From assembly GCA_029532625.1 (NCBI GenBank), contig JARFXM010000010.1, positions 2,294,001 through 2,358,000 of the forward strand: 64,000 nt of DNA, read 5' to 3'. The notes beneath the pieces are model-generated. The model was not told the DNA's origin. It was given only the letters and a program-made list of their open reading frames with translations, and did not search any database. Of the stretch, positions 1 through 11,507 are shown piece by piece. The translations under genes and the position numbers were made by a program. The DNA comes from Lomentospora prolificans. Lineage: Eukaryota; Ascomycota; Sordariomycetes; Microascales; Microascaceae. Position 1 is the first letter of the stretch. Every line of letters begins with the position of its first letter.

Positions 1-492
1 CCGGCTTCGTAACCGGATTCGCGGAATTGAAGAAGTACGAGTCCGACAAATTGCTCGACTTTTTCTCGTACCACATTCACTCAGCTGATGACCACTATGT
101 CCGGTGGAAATGGGCTGTTGGGAGTGTGGCCATGTGGGACAATAGGTGAGTTTGAGAGAAGCAGTTCTCCTCTGGTCCAATTTGCTGACTTGATCGTAGG
201 TGCACATTGCACCGCGTGATTCCTGGAACATACGAAGGCCCGCGAAGGGGAATCCGCACCACTGTATTTGGAGAAAAGCGTAAGTTGAACTACCATATGC
301 GCCTGCCATTACTTCTTGGTAACCTTGAAGATAGCATACTTTGATCCCTCGAGCGAGAGCCGGAACGAGAGAGCGACGCGACTCAAGGCGGCGAAGGCAA
401 TTGGAAATGGGAATGTCGAAACCAACGGCACAACTGAGTCAATTGCGCCATTGACTTCGAATGGAAGGGCGGCACCAGCGACCATCTCGTAG
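1..492 (+). CDS. TauD/TfdA-type 2-oxoglutarate dioxygenase, 3' part
   Basis: This is the C-terminal part of a non-haem Fe(II)/2-oxoglutarate dioxygenase of the taurine dioxygenase family, which hydroxylates sulfonates or related small acids. The gene enters from the left edge, so its start is missing. Three exons are visible: 1-145, 200-279 and 335-492, with introns 146-199 (GTGAGT...GTAG) and 280-334 (GTAAGT...ATAG). The spliced protein contains MWDNRCTLHR, the conserved C-terminal segment that carries the third iron ligand (His), then RGIRTT with the Arg that binds 2-oxoglutarate. It next has PYFDPSSESRNERATRL, typical of fungal members, and ends in a short Thr/Asn/Ala-rich tail. No lesion is visible in this part. 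Substrate cannot be told from this fragment. Confidence 0.85.
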
Positions 493-1722
493 GCAGTAAC
501 TAGCACCAGCAGAGATTGAACAATTTTCCTTGATATCAAACATTTGCACTTTACCGAGACTCTTAGGTAATAACTGAACTCTAGCTGCGGCTTGACGGGT
601 CAACCTTCGATCCCAAGCTAATACCCATGGTGATCTCTCTCGTATCGATAGAATTCAACAATGACTCTGCCAACTCACAAAAGATGGAAATAAAGGAGCC
701 TACATCAAGGATGCACACCGCACAACATGATTTTATGACGACTTGCGAGCACTCAAGTTCTGATGGGAAGAGAGATCCTCCCTCGGTACCGGCCCCCCGC
801 AACGTAGCTGGCAATCGATGCTGTTTGTGACCTATTACCAGCTGGATGGCCGCTGAAACCACCAGAGGCAAATTCTACGTTGGAGCTGATATAACGAGAA
901 CCTTGGAACGCGATGCTTGGCGGCTTGGGCTCGCGAGGAGAATTGCTGACCGGTTCTCAGTCATCGAAAGACTAGTAGAGATTCAAGATGAGACGGGTCT
1001 TTGTGAGCCGGGACTTTGAAAAGCTCAAAGTTGCATATTATTCGAGCCGACGCTGGGCGGTTTTGTAGGGCGGGAATGAGACTATCCAATGTAACAAAGC
1101 AGTTGATCCATTCTTCATTACAAAGATTCGGGTAATTTTTCAGGTTGATACTTTAGGATGCCGCTATTTGAGCCCCGCGCTTCTATCTATCTTGGCGCGA
1201 ACGTTTCGTTGCTGACTCGAACTCCTGTCAGAATTAGTCAAACAGTCTAGCACAACGCCAGCCGCCAACTGCACGTCACATTGCCTGGCAATTGATCAAT
1301 CAATGTTGACAGCACAAATCTAAATCTGTCTCTACTTACATGACCCGCAGCAAGCCACAGCCAAAACCACCCGAATACGGACTAACGGGGAGCAAAATTC
1401 GGATTTCTCCGAATTACCACGAGTCTTACAGGAGCTTATTCACAGCTCTCTCTCACGTTTGTAATCCGAGTCATTGATTAGCGGTGTGGGTAGTGTGAAT
1501 CTTGGAAGGCAGCATGCTGTGGTCGATTTGATTTTCGGAGCTCCGGTTCATCAGAGTCAACGGGAGCTTGGAAAGAGTATATAACTACTCTGAATGTATC
1601 CAAGTTGGATGCTCTTTCCCAGATAAAAAGTCATAGTCACTCTTTCATCACGCACCTTTCCCCATTGACCTCTCACTGGACCCTGTTTCCTCCGGAATAA
1701 TACATACAACTTCGAACCAAAG
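493..1722. other. intergenic, no gene recognised
   Basis: About 1.2 kb between the dioxygenase stop and the next start. It contains only short, overlapping open frames without family resemblance. The last ~150 bases are presumably the promoter and leader of the hydrolase that follows; no clear regulatory motif was recognised. Confidence 0.6.
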
Positions 1723-2753
1723 ATGAAGTTCTGGCAGACACTCGCGGCCGCGGCCCTTTCCGCCGCCCATCTTGTTTCGGCAGCCGCTGGACCTAACGAG
1801 CGTATGGTTTTTAAAACCGATTTCTCAAAGAAGGGAAGCAACTGACATTGAACTAGCATTCCATTGGGAGAGGCTTGATAAGAATAACTCGGTAGGAAAT
1901 GCCCGTTCTTCTTCCAGGCATAACAAAGGCCACGGCCGGATTCCGTGCTAACTTGTCGTCGCAGATTCTCCTCATTGTAGACTTGCAAGTTGGCCTCTAC
2001 AGCTTGGCACGCGATTGGGATGCGACGCAGTACCGGGAGCAGATGCTTGCTCATGGTGCTCTCGGCAAGCTTTTCGATCTCCCCGTCGTAATGACCACTT
2101 CGGCTGAAACTGGTTCGTCGCCTGCCACCCACATCGAGATGCACGTCCTTTCTTAGTCCAAGTCCTAACGTGACACCCGCTGCAGGTCCCAACGGTCCGC
2201 TCCTCCAGGAATTCGTTGACTGGTACCCTGATGCGCCCATCATCAGGCGCCAGGGCGAAGTCAATGCTTGGGATAACGAGGAGTTTCGCGACACCATTCG
2301 AAGCTATAACAAGTCCCAGATTATTATGGCTGGCATTGTCACTGATGTTTGTAAGTTTGCCTCTTGGCCCTTTTTAGAGGAAGAGTCGTGTAATTGACCT
2401 ACCAACCATTAGGCACGGCTTTCTTGGCCTTCTCCCTCCGCGAGGAGGGCTACTCCGTCTGGGCCAACCTCGAAGGCTCGGCCACCACGACCCCACTCAT
2501 TCGCGATGCCGCAAACTCCGCCATGGCCCGCGCCGGCGTGAATGTCGTCTCCCTCTTCTCCATTCTTTGCGACCTGATGCGTGACTGGCGGAACATCCCT
2601 GGCGCCGCTGAGGTCCTCCCGTTCATTGACCGCTACTTCCCTGCCTATGGCCTTGTAGCCAGGGCCCACGGGGCGGCAGTTGAGAACGGTACCTTGATCC
2701 CTGGTGAGGCCGATATCTTGGGACCTCAGAGCGGTGGCATCCTAGAGGGGTAA
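1723..2753 (+). CDS. secreted isochorismatase-like (YcaC-type) cysteine hydrolase
   Basis: Five exons: 1723-1801, 1857-1891, 1965-2112, 2186-2350 and 2413-2753, with introns 1802-1856, 1892-1964, 2113-2185 and 2351-2412. All introns are GT-AG and phase-consistent. The start is the first ATG before a clear signal peptide (MKFWQTLAAAALSAAHLVSA). The mature protein is an isochorismatase-fold hydrolase. LLIVDLQVGL carries the catalytic Asp, and IIMAGIVTDVC carries the nucleophilic Cys at the exon 4/5 junction. The INAWDNE-like segment (VNAWDNEEF) and the ending RDWRN are typical of the YcaC subgroup. Members hydrolyse small amides or related compounds; the substrate here is unknown. A secretion signal is unusual for YcaC-like proteins, so this fungal enzyme probably acts outside the cell or in the secretory pathway. 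Confidence 0.85.
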
Positions 2754-3397
2754 GGGACCGAGCTATGGGGGTGGATGAGTAGTTGGAGGGGGAGTGGAAG
2801 GATCTGTAGCCTGCTGAACGCAATCAGCATCATTCTCTTCTCAAGTCTGGATGGAATTCCTCGGCTACGGATTCCATAGACTTGCCAATTTATTTGAACT
2901 TAAATTTATGTCGCGAATAGCGCTCAAAAATGCCGAATGATTATTTATCTCGAGAACATTCTTATCATCATACCCACAGCTGTTGTGATCTGCATTTTGA
3001 TCTGCTTGGCCGGTTCCTTCCACTTCCAGGACCGAGACACTTGTCTTGATTACTCCGTCAACCGTTGACACACCTGGTACATATTGAAATTAGACTGGTT
3101 CAAGCCTCTCAAAACTCGGGCCTGGTCACTTTGTATACGGAAAGGTGCAGTATTATGTCTGACTACGGGAGCCTCCCGTGGATAATAGCGATTCCCACCA
3201 AATGTGTCAATAAGCCTGCATATGCTGGATTGTTTTTATCCTGACGCAAGAGTGACCGATATGCTAGAAACCAAAAGAAGACATATACTCAACCGTCGAG
3301 GTCCTTCCTTTTCCTCGACGCTTGTGGCTACCTCCTCAGCACGCCGCGAAGGCTGGACCACATTGCCTATGCCACATTTTTTCACTGATCCCGCGAT
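2754..3397. other. intergenic between convergent genes
   Basis: About 640 bp between the hydrolase stop and the 3' end of the minus-strand dioxygenase pseudogene. Only short unsupported frames are seen; it presumably holds 3' ends and terminators. Confidence 0.5.
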
Positions 3398-4663
3398 CTA
3401 CGCCGAAGATTTGTAGGCAGCATTTTCCCTCGACTGAATGTAATCTCGCACCCAGACCGGTTCGTATCTCTTGGGCCTCTCTGGCCCATAGCAGTTTGGC
3501 AGGCAGTCCACCAGGATATCGGTGTTGGCTCCGATGAAGTAATGCATTGAATATCTGGAACCAATCACCCTTGGAGAGGGTGATTGTTTTTCCGTTTGCT
3601 CACTATTGGGGTGGGAAACTATCGTCGCAAGGGTCAAGGGCGGCGCTCCGACGCGATGCATGGTAGATTTGAGCACATCGTTGCTCCATCGCTGTAGGAA
3701 ATCGCCAACATTAAGGACTATAGTTTCATGGACGTATGATATGGCAGTGAAGGCACCCTTTTCGTTAGGGTCTTCAACTTCGAGCCCACCCACATTATCT
3801 TGAAGAGAAATGTCATTGCTGGATCTCACAGTTAGTTATTAGTATAGAGGTGGCATAACGAGTGCTGAAAGGATTACGGCCATTTTCCAAAGGCGTCATA
3901 AAATCAAGGTAGAACAAGCAGAGAGTAGGGCGGATTCTTACTCCCATAATCAGTATGAGGGCCGATTCTGTCCACATCTCTGCGGATCAGTTTCTGCTCT
4001 TCAACAGCAGGGTACCGCAGCAAACGGAGCTGGTTCTCTCTTCCAGAGTGGAAAGGAAGGAGATAGTCTCGCTCTAGACTAAGACAAACGGCGATGGCTC
4101 GAAGTAGATCATCTTCTACTCGAAAACAAGTAGAATAGAACTCCGTGAAGAACTCGCGAAAGCCCGGGAGCACACCGCTTGGAGGCCAAACGTTGGGCAT
4201 TGAGTCGTCACCATCGCGGCCAATGTCGAAGGATTCTTTGAAATCGGGCACTTTATCGCGTATAGCGGATACAGCGTCGGCGGATGTCGCATTGTGCACC
4301 ACTTTCTATAACCCTGGGGACCAATAGCCCCTATGATGCGAGCCCGAGGGAGGGTGGGGAGCTTTCTGCTTCTCAGAGAATGGAAGGGAGAAAAATCGCT
4401 CGCTCTAAGACCAGGTCAACTTCCTATCTTCATGGTAGATGGTAGGGAGGACTATTTGTAATAATTAATGCCCATTGGAAGGCTTCATCAATTACTTCCT
4501 GTTTGATTCCATGGTTCTTTATATACGCGAAGCCAATCGTCGTCAAGATTCCGAGCAAGTGCGCCGCGGCACTCCGGATCTCGGACTCCGTACCCGAGCG
4601 GAATGGTTCAAGGTCGACGAGGGGGATGATAATGGAGACCGGGGACTCGCCGCCCTTGTCCAT
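3398..4663 (-). pseudogene. isopenicillin-N-synthase-type 2OG-Fe(II) oxygenase, broken
   Basis: Minus-strand remains of a 2-oxoglutarate/Fe(II) oxygenase of the IPNS-like (DIOX_N + 2OG-FeII_Oxy) family. Exons are 4663-4472, 4404-3942 and 3818-3398. Recognisable pieces are an N-terminal IPLVDLEPF with GFAYIKNHG, then WSERFFSLPFSEK with KAPHPP, HTDYG with the first His and Asp of the iron triad, and STMHRV with the second His. Three defects are visible. The first intron has a GC donor at 4471 (GC-AG). A TAG stop at 4306-4308 lies in PGL*KVVHN, where the family has Glu. One base is missing near 3800-3803, between TMTFLF and QDNVGGLEV, which shifts the frame. The stop and frameshift make a full product unlikely; the rest of the frame is well kept, so inactivation looks recent. 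Confidence 0.8.
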
Positions 4664-5516
4664 TTTTGTCGGAGATCAACGACTCGTGGCAAATGCTCGT
4701 AGAAGAAGAACAACCGTAGTTGATGAATCGAAAGGTGGATTCCTCTATTAATTCTAGCAGTGTTCTTGGGTCAAGGCTCAGCAGAAATTCGTTGACTACG
4801 CCCAAAAGATCGCCATTCTCTTTCATCTGATGCGTGTGTCAGCTGACAAGCGATATTCCATGTTCGGCGCGGGGTATGATACTTTAGTCTGACAATAATG
4901 CAGCCATCAGCTCAATGGGGGGTGTTTTCCGGCATTCCGATGCGCGTCTCACGCGTGGAACGCTGGTGTAGTTCAAAATATGACTCCTCGAGTTCTTCCA
5001 AACTCTACCCTCCTCCGAGTACCTTAACCTAAACGCCCGCTTCCGGCCATGTCTGCGACAAATACACTACCTGGTAGTGAGGTATATTCGCTGCCTAATG
5101 ACCTGCTGACAACCCGACCGCTAAGGACGCCACGTTTGATATTACCGTCGTAGCGCGTAACGAATTCATCTGGTGAGATAGTGGTGCCAAACTTTTACTA
5201 AAGAGGTGTATTCTTACTAGCGGGGGGGCAGTGAAACAGCACAGTCAACCAGGGTCTGAAACTCATCTTTATAACTCTACTTTATTGTTTACACTTTATA
5301 GATATAGAAACTATAGCTGGAGTGGTCTAGAATGGTGACCCCTTGCTTACCCAGACCCTGTCTGAAGTAGGAGCTGCTCCGCTCCTCCGAAGGAAAAGAA
5401 AAATCTTGGTAAACAGGTCTGGGCCGTGTTTACGCTGGTATAAATGCCTCATTATCTCTTCATAAAGCCGTTGACTTCCCCTGTGCGCTGTCGATTCGGC
5501 CTTTTGTTTCTGCTCT
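4664..5516. other. intergenic, upstream of the pseudogene and downstream of AA9
   Basis: About 850 bp. The first part would be the promoter of the broken oxygenase; the part from about 5280 is 3' flank of the AA9 gene. No convincing coding region or RNA was seen. Confidence 0.5.
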
Positions 5517-6416
5517 TCACGCAGTAAATTCCCTAGCCTTCTTAGCCGCACCAGTGCCAGTGAAGACGGGAGGTCCGGGGATCTTGTAGACCTGTTCCGC
5601 AGAGTGATCGTTGATGGCAACCTGATAGTCAACATTGTTAGTATTTGCCCTTATCTAGAGAACAGCGTGTACGTACCGAGATGTTGGGGTCAGACTGAGC
5701 ACAGTAGCCGGGGATAGCGGCCTTGTATGAGGCATCGGGCGAAGCAGTGCCGGAGCCAGTAATGACGATCTGCGCGCACTCGGCGTAGAACTGAGGGGCG
5801 TTCGCTTGGTGAAGGGCGATCAACTCGTGTCGGATGAGGTAGTTACCAGGAGCGAGACCCGCGGGGATGGTGCTAGTATACGCCTTGTTTCCGCCAACGA
5901 GCTTGGCAATCTCCCAACCGGACGGCGTCTCGCTGTCGAGGAAGACGCTGGTGCCGTCTCCACTGAAACCAGCCTCGTCAATCTTGAACCACTCGGCGCC
6001 GGAGCCGTCGCAGGCGCTGAACTCGCCGGGGCACTTGTACATCCAAACGAGGATGGGGCCTTGGCTGTGAGTCCACTGTCCCCAAATAGCGGACACCTCG
6101 TCGCCTGGCGCGGCCTCCGCGGCTTCGGTGGCGGAGTGGCCGCCGTTGCAACGGAGCTTGGGGTCGGTGGCTGACATGACAGGGTTGTAGTCGGACCATT
6201 GCCACTGGATCACGTTGGGGGAGTTGCTGGGAGAGAATCCTTGGTATCTACAAGCAGAATTTTCCCGTTAGAACTCTGGGTTGTGCATGGTCCGAATAAC
6301 GGTTTTAATACATACCCGGGGTAGTCCTTGCCGGCGATCTTGTAGGCGGTGACAGCACCGTGGGCAGACGCACCTGCGGCGAGCAGGGCAACTGTGGCTA
6401 AGGCGGTGGAAAGCAT
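5517..6416 (-). CDS. AA9 lytic polysaccharide monooxygenase, secreted
   Basis: Copper enzyme that oxidatively cleaves cellulose or other beta-glucans outside the cell. Three minus-strand exons: 6416-6316, 6247-5677 and 5621-5517. Introns are 6315-6248 (GTATGT...TTGTAG) and 5676-5622 (GTACGT...TATCAG), giving 258 aa. A signal peptide (MLSTALATVALLAAGASA) is followed directly by His19 in HGAVTAY; this N-terminal His is the first copper ligand of the histidine brace. The second His is in WTHSQGPILVW, and the axial Tyr is in PQFYAECAQI. QWQWSDYNPV and LRCNGGHSA are typical AA9 blocks, and the protein ends with the usual YKIPGPPVFTG after the catalytic domain. No carbohydrate-binding module or linker follows. 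The frame is intact. It differs from the decayed AA9 copy near 33 kb. Confidence 0.92.
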
Positions 6417-8266
6417 GATGACTGGTTCTCTCTAAATGTCGTGGATCCAAGTATAGACGAGCTCCTGTTGCGATCGAGTGATGGTTAGGCCGAGCGATCA
6501 AGAATATTAGGAGGAAAAGAGGAGCGATAACGGCTCATTATATCCAGTTCCCAACCCTCCATCTGCACTTCTTTAGCGCATCAACCAAAATCCCTCCCAC
6601 ATTTCCCCAGGTTATCCAATCTACGGCACACCCACTGGCTTCCGGCTAAATATGGCGATTCCTGGGGGGATGTTGGGCCTTCCGCCCGCACATGATGGGT
6701 TTCCTGAGCCGGGATTGGCAAGCCACGATTATTCGGCACGGGAATATATTAAGCTATAGTAACCGCCCTCACATAAAACGCCGACTCCACAATAACGGCT
6801 ACGAACCCGACCTTCCATTGCGATATTAATTCGAAGACCAAGATTCAACTTGCTCTCGCATGAACCTGACCAAAAGCCCATAATTCGAAGGATGCGAGGC
6901 CTTTTTGCACTAGACTCACGCACTGGCGCACACCGTCACACTACCTGCTGGCCGTCGAACCGGTAGCCGCTGCTTGACGGACGATCATATACCGATGTGC
7001 ATATTAATTACCGATAGCTGAGGTCATGCCTCGAGAACCCGTAGAATTGCAGAGATGCATAAGAGAATTCTATACGTTGCAACGCATTTTTATAAAGGAG
7101 TGGAGCTTGCACCTAATAGACCGAACAAAAATGAGCGCGTGAGTGCATTATTCTTGTTAATTCAAATTGATGTCCCATCCTTGGAAGTAACCCGTTACTT
7201 ATTCAGACTTGAGATTATTTCTGCGTGTGACGATGAGGCATGATGGGCAGTAGCAGTAAGTGGTCGTGAACCCGGGAACCGGACCGGCATAGGAATCCGA
7301 GGACAAGGATCGTCTTAACAAGACCGGGAGTGGGGAGCCGACCTAAGACACCATGACCGAAACCGTAAATGCGCTGCTGAAGTAGGTCTAGTGCTGGCGA
7401 CGTCCCTAAGAGGACTGGGGATGACGGGGGTATCACTCGGCCCTGAGACATCTGCGAGGTGACTACAGCGGAACTGGCCGTCGCAGCTACCAGCGATTCC
7501 CTCGTGTCGCATGAAGACTATGGCATCATCCTTCGTACGAGATTGGCTGTCTATATCTTCATGGATGGATGGATGGACGGACCTATGCTGATACCCGAGT
7601 AAACCGTCGCCTGGTGCATAGGCCGAAGCAGATCCATGATTTCTTTCTGCTATGATTCCTTCCTTGATTCTCTCCATACGTTCTTCCCTATTTGCTGGCC
7701 CCAAGACTTGTATCTTCAGTCTTTGATCGAGACAAGGCTTGTTGCTGTTTGATTAGCTATACCAGGAAAGATTACTTCTAGTGCTGAACGTCACCACACA
7801 ATTGTCAAAGCAAGTTACGAGAGTGCTGGCATTGCCGCTCCCTCCACCCTGCCCTTCTCAAAAACTGTGCTGGCGTCTCCTTGGCCAATTAAAGAATAAT
7901 TTGCAGTAGTATGGGGAGCTACGATTCCGAAGAATAAATCATGTTGATGTTTCATGTTAATAATCGTGTTGGTTCTTGGTAATGTATGGCCGAATGATCT
8001 GCTGCCAGCTATAACATCATTAATAGCTGGCCAGCTATTATGATGCTCTCTGTATTACCAGTGGTGGCTGGCTGGCGATCAACCGCCGCATCACCGCCGA
8101 CGACGGGTTAAAATATCCGCCTTGATAATGCAGTCTTTCTCAATCTGCTCACTTCATGCCCAACACTTCTCCCGCATCTTTGAGAGCGATTATTTTCCAT
8201 TAAGCACAACAGATACAACCATGCCAGAGGTAAGAGTTCTGTGTTCACACGGCGTTTATTTAGGTA
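6417..8266. other. intergenic, AA9 promoter side and gene-free DNA
   Basis: About 1.85 kb with no recognisable gene. It holds a short ATGG-rich tetranucleotide tract near 7560-7578 and the palindrome at 8021-8040. The AA9 promoter should lie in the first few hundred bases. Open frames here lack family features. Confidence 0.5.
8021..8040. repeat. perfect 20-bp palindrome
   Basis: The 20 bases centred on TGGCCA read the same on both strands. Directly outside, CATCA on the left and TGATG on the right are also complementary, each separated by one T, so the near-palindrome spans about 31 bp. It lies in gene-free DNA. Confidence 0.9.
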
Positions 8267-8920
8267 TTACAACTTTGAGCCAGCATCAATGTCGACTCCA
8301 AGCCGACGAAATATTAATATTAACGCATGGGCTGTCGGAGGCCGCCCAAGAAATTCCGTCCCCACGTCGGCGCTACTCGCGCCATCCTCGAGAATGGCCT
8401 GCCGAAATTGATCCCAGGCTTCGCGACTTTGAGGATATCGACCCAAACGATTCGCGAAAATATGCGAAGCAAACACATCGGCACTATGTAGTAAAATTTC
8501 GACCATCTTTTCGGCGAGAAGGGAGATGTAACCCACACAATATATGCATAGTAGCCTGCTTCATAGCCAGACATGAGATACCCCAGATGTGTATGTTCAT
8601 AGCTAGGCTTAGGACGACGCTAGAATCGAATGTTTTCAAATCAGATATTATGTCTTCCCAGAGTTCACCTTCGTTTAGCTCTACTATGCAATGGCGGTTA
8701 AGGAGATTGTGGACCGCTATATCAAATATTGCATTGATCCCATTTGCAACAGTATTAGGTCGTAGCAGCTAACGAGAGGTCATACTTTGAATGAATGGCC
8801 TCTTACATCTGGACAAGGATTCCCCAGATACGATGGCCCTGGAGCTTTGCATTCTTTGACCTAGCTATCAAGTTGTGAATGCAGTATCCGAGCTCTATAG
8901 AAACAATATCAGTCATAAGC
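8267..8920 (-). pseudogene. decayed M3-family metallopeptidase (thimet oligopeptidase type), C-terminal half
   Basis: Minus-strand pieces in several frames follow the C-terminal order of M3 zinc oligopeptidases. LMTDIVSIELGYCIHNL stands where the family has LxxHDxVxxxFHEFGHxxH, so the HExxH zinc site has lost both His. Next come a degraded IARSKNAKLQG segment, FDIAVHN, and SGYEAGYYAY (family GYDAGYYGYLW). A better preserved C-terminus (SADVFASHIFA, QFRQAILEDGASS, FLGRPPTAHA) ends at 8267. At least two frame changes and an in-frame stop separate the pieces. Several differences are C-to-T or G-to-A changes, compatible with repeat-induced point mutation, but this is not proven. The N-terminal half was not recognised upstream. 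The 216-codon open frame on the opposite strand over this region is taken as a shadow. Confidence 0.7.
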
Positions 8921-9723
8921 AGAGATAGGCGTGGTCAGGCCGTGAACATGCCATGGAATGTCAGATATGGCTCTTTCGAGATCAAGCCGAGCGCATATGG
9001 TTAGCTCTGGATGGTGAAGGAAGCATTTTAGGGTCGACGCTGGCCAGACCCGGCTGTCATCCTCCTTCATATAACCCTCTCGTGTGCATATTCAACAGCG
9101 TGCTGTACATTCGTGGCTGAACGACCCTACTAGAACCGAGGAGTTTGATCTGGACATAAAATTTGGCGCTGACAGAGAGCTGGCGCGTTTTAGGAAAGAA
9201 TGTTGATCCACGTCGCTCCTGGCATGGACGAGGTTATCTAAGTTGGGCTCCCGGTTGGATACCGATGCTTTCTCCTTTGGCTTATCCGATATCTGAATAG
9301 TTGAAATATCACCTACTAGCCGCTTCAGGGCATACCAGAGCATCCGTGATCCCCCGCGAGCACCAACGAATCCCGGGCCTCAAAAGTGACTTTGTTGACC
9401 GCATCGAAGTATGAGTGGGGCCATCAAACCACCCGTATGGTTCTATATCACGGTGTGTGTGCGCCAGCGCGGCCTAAGAATACCGTGGTCTGTTTTTGCG
9501 GGTCAAGAATTGCTTGTATTCTTCGACCTACCCGTGACTGGCTATTTCTGTTTGTTGGCGAGGCATACCGCGATGGCGTTATAGATAGCAAAGCTTTTGA
9601 TGCTACGGGGAGGGCAGATCTTTTTCCATAAATAATAATCGACTTTTATGAAATATCTACTGGTATCAATAGCAAAAGCTTACGCGCATATTATGGGAGT
9701 TTCTATTTGTTTAAAGCCTCAAC
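8921..9723. other. intergenic, no gene recognised
   Basis: About 800 bp between the peptidase relic and the 3' end of the transporter. It may contain further unrecognisable remains of the peptidase; no other feature is supported. Confidence 0.4.
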
Positions 9724-11507
9724 TTAGACATGGGTCTCTGTCCTCTTGCGGTACCGCTGCCACTGCTCATGGCCGTACCTCGCCGCCGCTAGGAGGATTG
9801 CCAATGCTAGAAGGCCAATGTTGAGGCTGAATGCTCTGCGATACAAGGGCTTGTCATCTGCTTGGAAGATTTGCGCACCGTAAATGGCTGCGATGTTGGC
9901 ACTCATAATGATCCTACGCAACTCATTAGTAACCGGGCCCTGATCTGGGAAAGTAAAGAAATAATAGATCTCACATGGCCATTGCAAGAGATCTCTCCTC
10001 AGAGTCCCTGCAAGCGAGGGACATCCACGCAATGTTGAGAGGATGCGGGAAGTTGCCACACATCTGCGTCCAGATCACTCCAAAGTACCTTACGCCCCTC
10101 TTATTGAGCTCGGTAAAGATGCGGTTAAGGATGTAGCCAAACATGTGGAGGCCGATGCCAGCCATCACTGTCTCACCACGGCGGTCGCTAAATAGACGTT
10201 ACTATTGGTCCAGCTGTGAATATTACGAACGGGGAAACCTACTACTTGTCCGAGACGAAACTAAAGACAAATGAAACGGGGACTTGGAGGAACAGGCCCA
10301 CGGATGCCAGCGCATTACTGGTAAGAGAAGGATATCCGAAACTCTTGATGATGGTGGGACCGTAGGTGTCGAATCCCCGGAATGGGCCGTTGTTAAAAAA
10401 GGTAATAAAGACATGTAACCAGATGCGCCAGTTTGACAACTAATTGAGAGTCAGCTCTGTACCTCATTCGTGCGAGAGACATGGACAAATCCTTACCGCC
10501 TTCTTGAATGCACTAGCTCCGATACGCTGCTGCTTCCTCGTCTTGTAGGGATCGTCAAGCATAACCCTCGTTTGTAGGATATGCAATTCCCTCTCCGAGA
10601 AAAAGCTAAACTTTGGCATGAACCAACTCCTCGGGTTGTGGAACGAGTCCGGCAGACAGAAACCCATGAGAATTCCGCATAATCCGGTAAAGGCGCCCAT
10701 TATGACGAAAAGCCAGAACCAACCAGGGTATCCCCCGACACCCTTCATATGGAGAATGCCGTACGCGATGAGCTTCGCACTTGCCTGACCGAGCTGATTA
10801 CCGAAGAAAAAGATCATCACCCTCTTCGCCGTTTCGGATCGTGTATACCATGTGGAGAGAGTCCACAGGCCTCCTGGAATATATCCCGACTCGGTGGCTC
10901 CAAGCAAGAACCGAGTGGCGAGGTAGCTCGAATAATTGTTCTGCCATGCCTGGAAGGTGCTTACAAGACCGAAGAGGAAGAGTTGGAGGGTGAGCCACTT
11001 TCCCGGCCCCACCTTGTGGAGGATCATGTTGGACGGGATTTCGAAGATAACGATGCCGAGGGAAAGGAGTTGCTGGCCGACGTTGAATTGAAATTGCGTG
11101 ATGCCGACGTCTTCCATGAATGTATCGGTGATAGCGTTCGCAATGTTGCCTCGATCGAGTTCTAGCCGGGCATACAGAAGTCAGTTGAGGGGCTTAGGAC
11201 TTGCTGCTTTCTGAAGTGATGAAGATGACTTACGGAGACAGAAGAATCCCAGAGTCAAGAGGGGCATGATGATGAAATCGAGCCTATACACCCATGGTTA
11301 GGATCTAGTCAACGTGGTCTTGGTGAACGATGCATCGTACTTCCTCTTGGCCCTCTTCTCTTCCTCAGGGCTCCAGTCCGCCTGGATTGACGAAGCCTTG
11401 GTATCGGTTCCATTTTGAAAGATGCAGTCGTCGTCGCCGCTCTGGACGTGAATCGTATCCGCGGGTGTCTTTGTGTCAGCCATCTTTGCCATGTTCCCGC
11501 CTGACAT
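9724..11507 (-). CDS. MFS transporter, Dal5/anion:cation symporter type
   Basis: Plasma-membrane major facilitator of the fungal anion:cation symporter family (Dal5-, Tna1- and Vht1-like), which imports carboxylates such as allantoate, nicotinate or vitamins. Six minus-strand exons: 11507-11341, 11283-11234, 11161-10497, 10439-10246, 10187-9975 and 9913-9724. All introns are GT-AG and all junctions keep frame, giving 492 aa, normal for the family. Hallmarks are KRKLD at the exon 1/2 junction, PLLTLGFFCLQLDRGNIANA, EIPSNMILHKVGP, and RFLLGATESGYIPGG in the central part. A hydrophilic C-terminus rich in Arg, Lys and Gln follows the last helix. The start at 11507 precedes another good ATG at 11483. 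It is divergent to the DUF3604 gene at 12350 and may share its promoter region. Substrate unknown. Confidence 0.88.

Noticed and set aside
8122..8772. 216-codon plus-strand open frame
   Set aside because: It lies antisense to the M3 peptidase relic, is poor in protein-like pattern, and has no recognisable domain; taken as a shadow.
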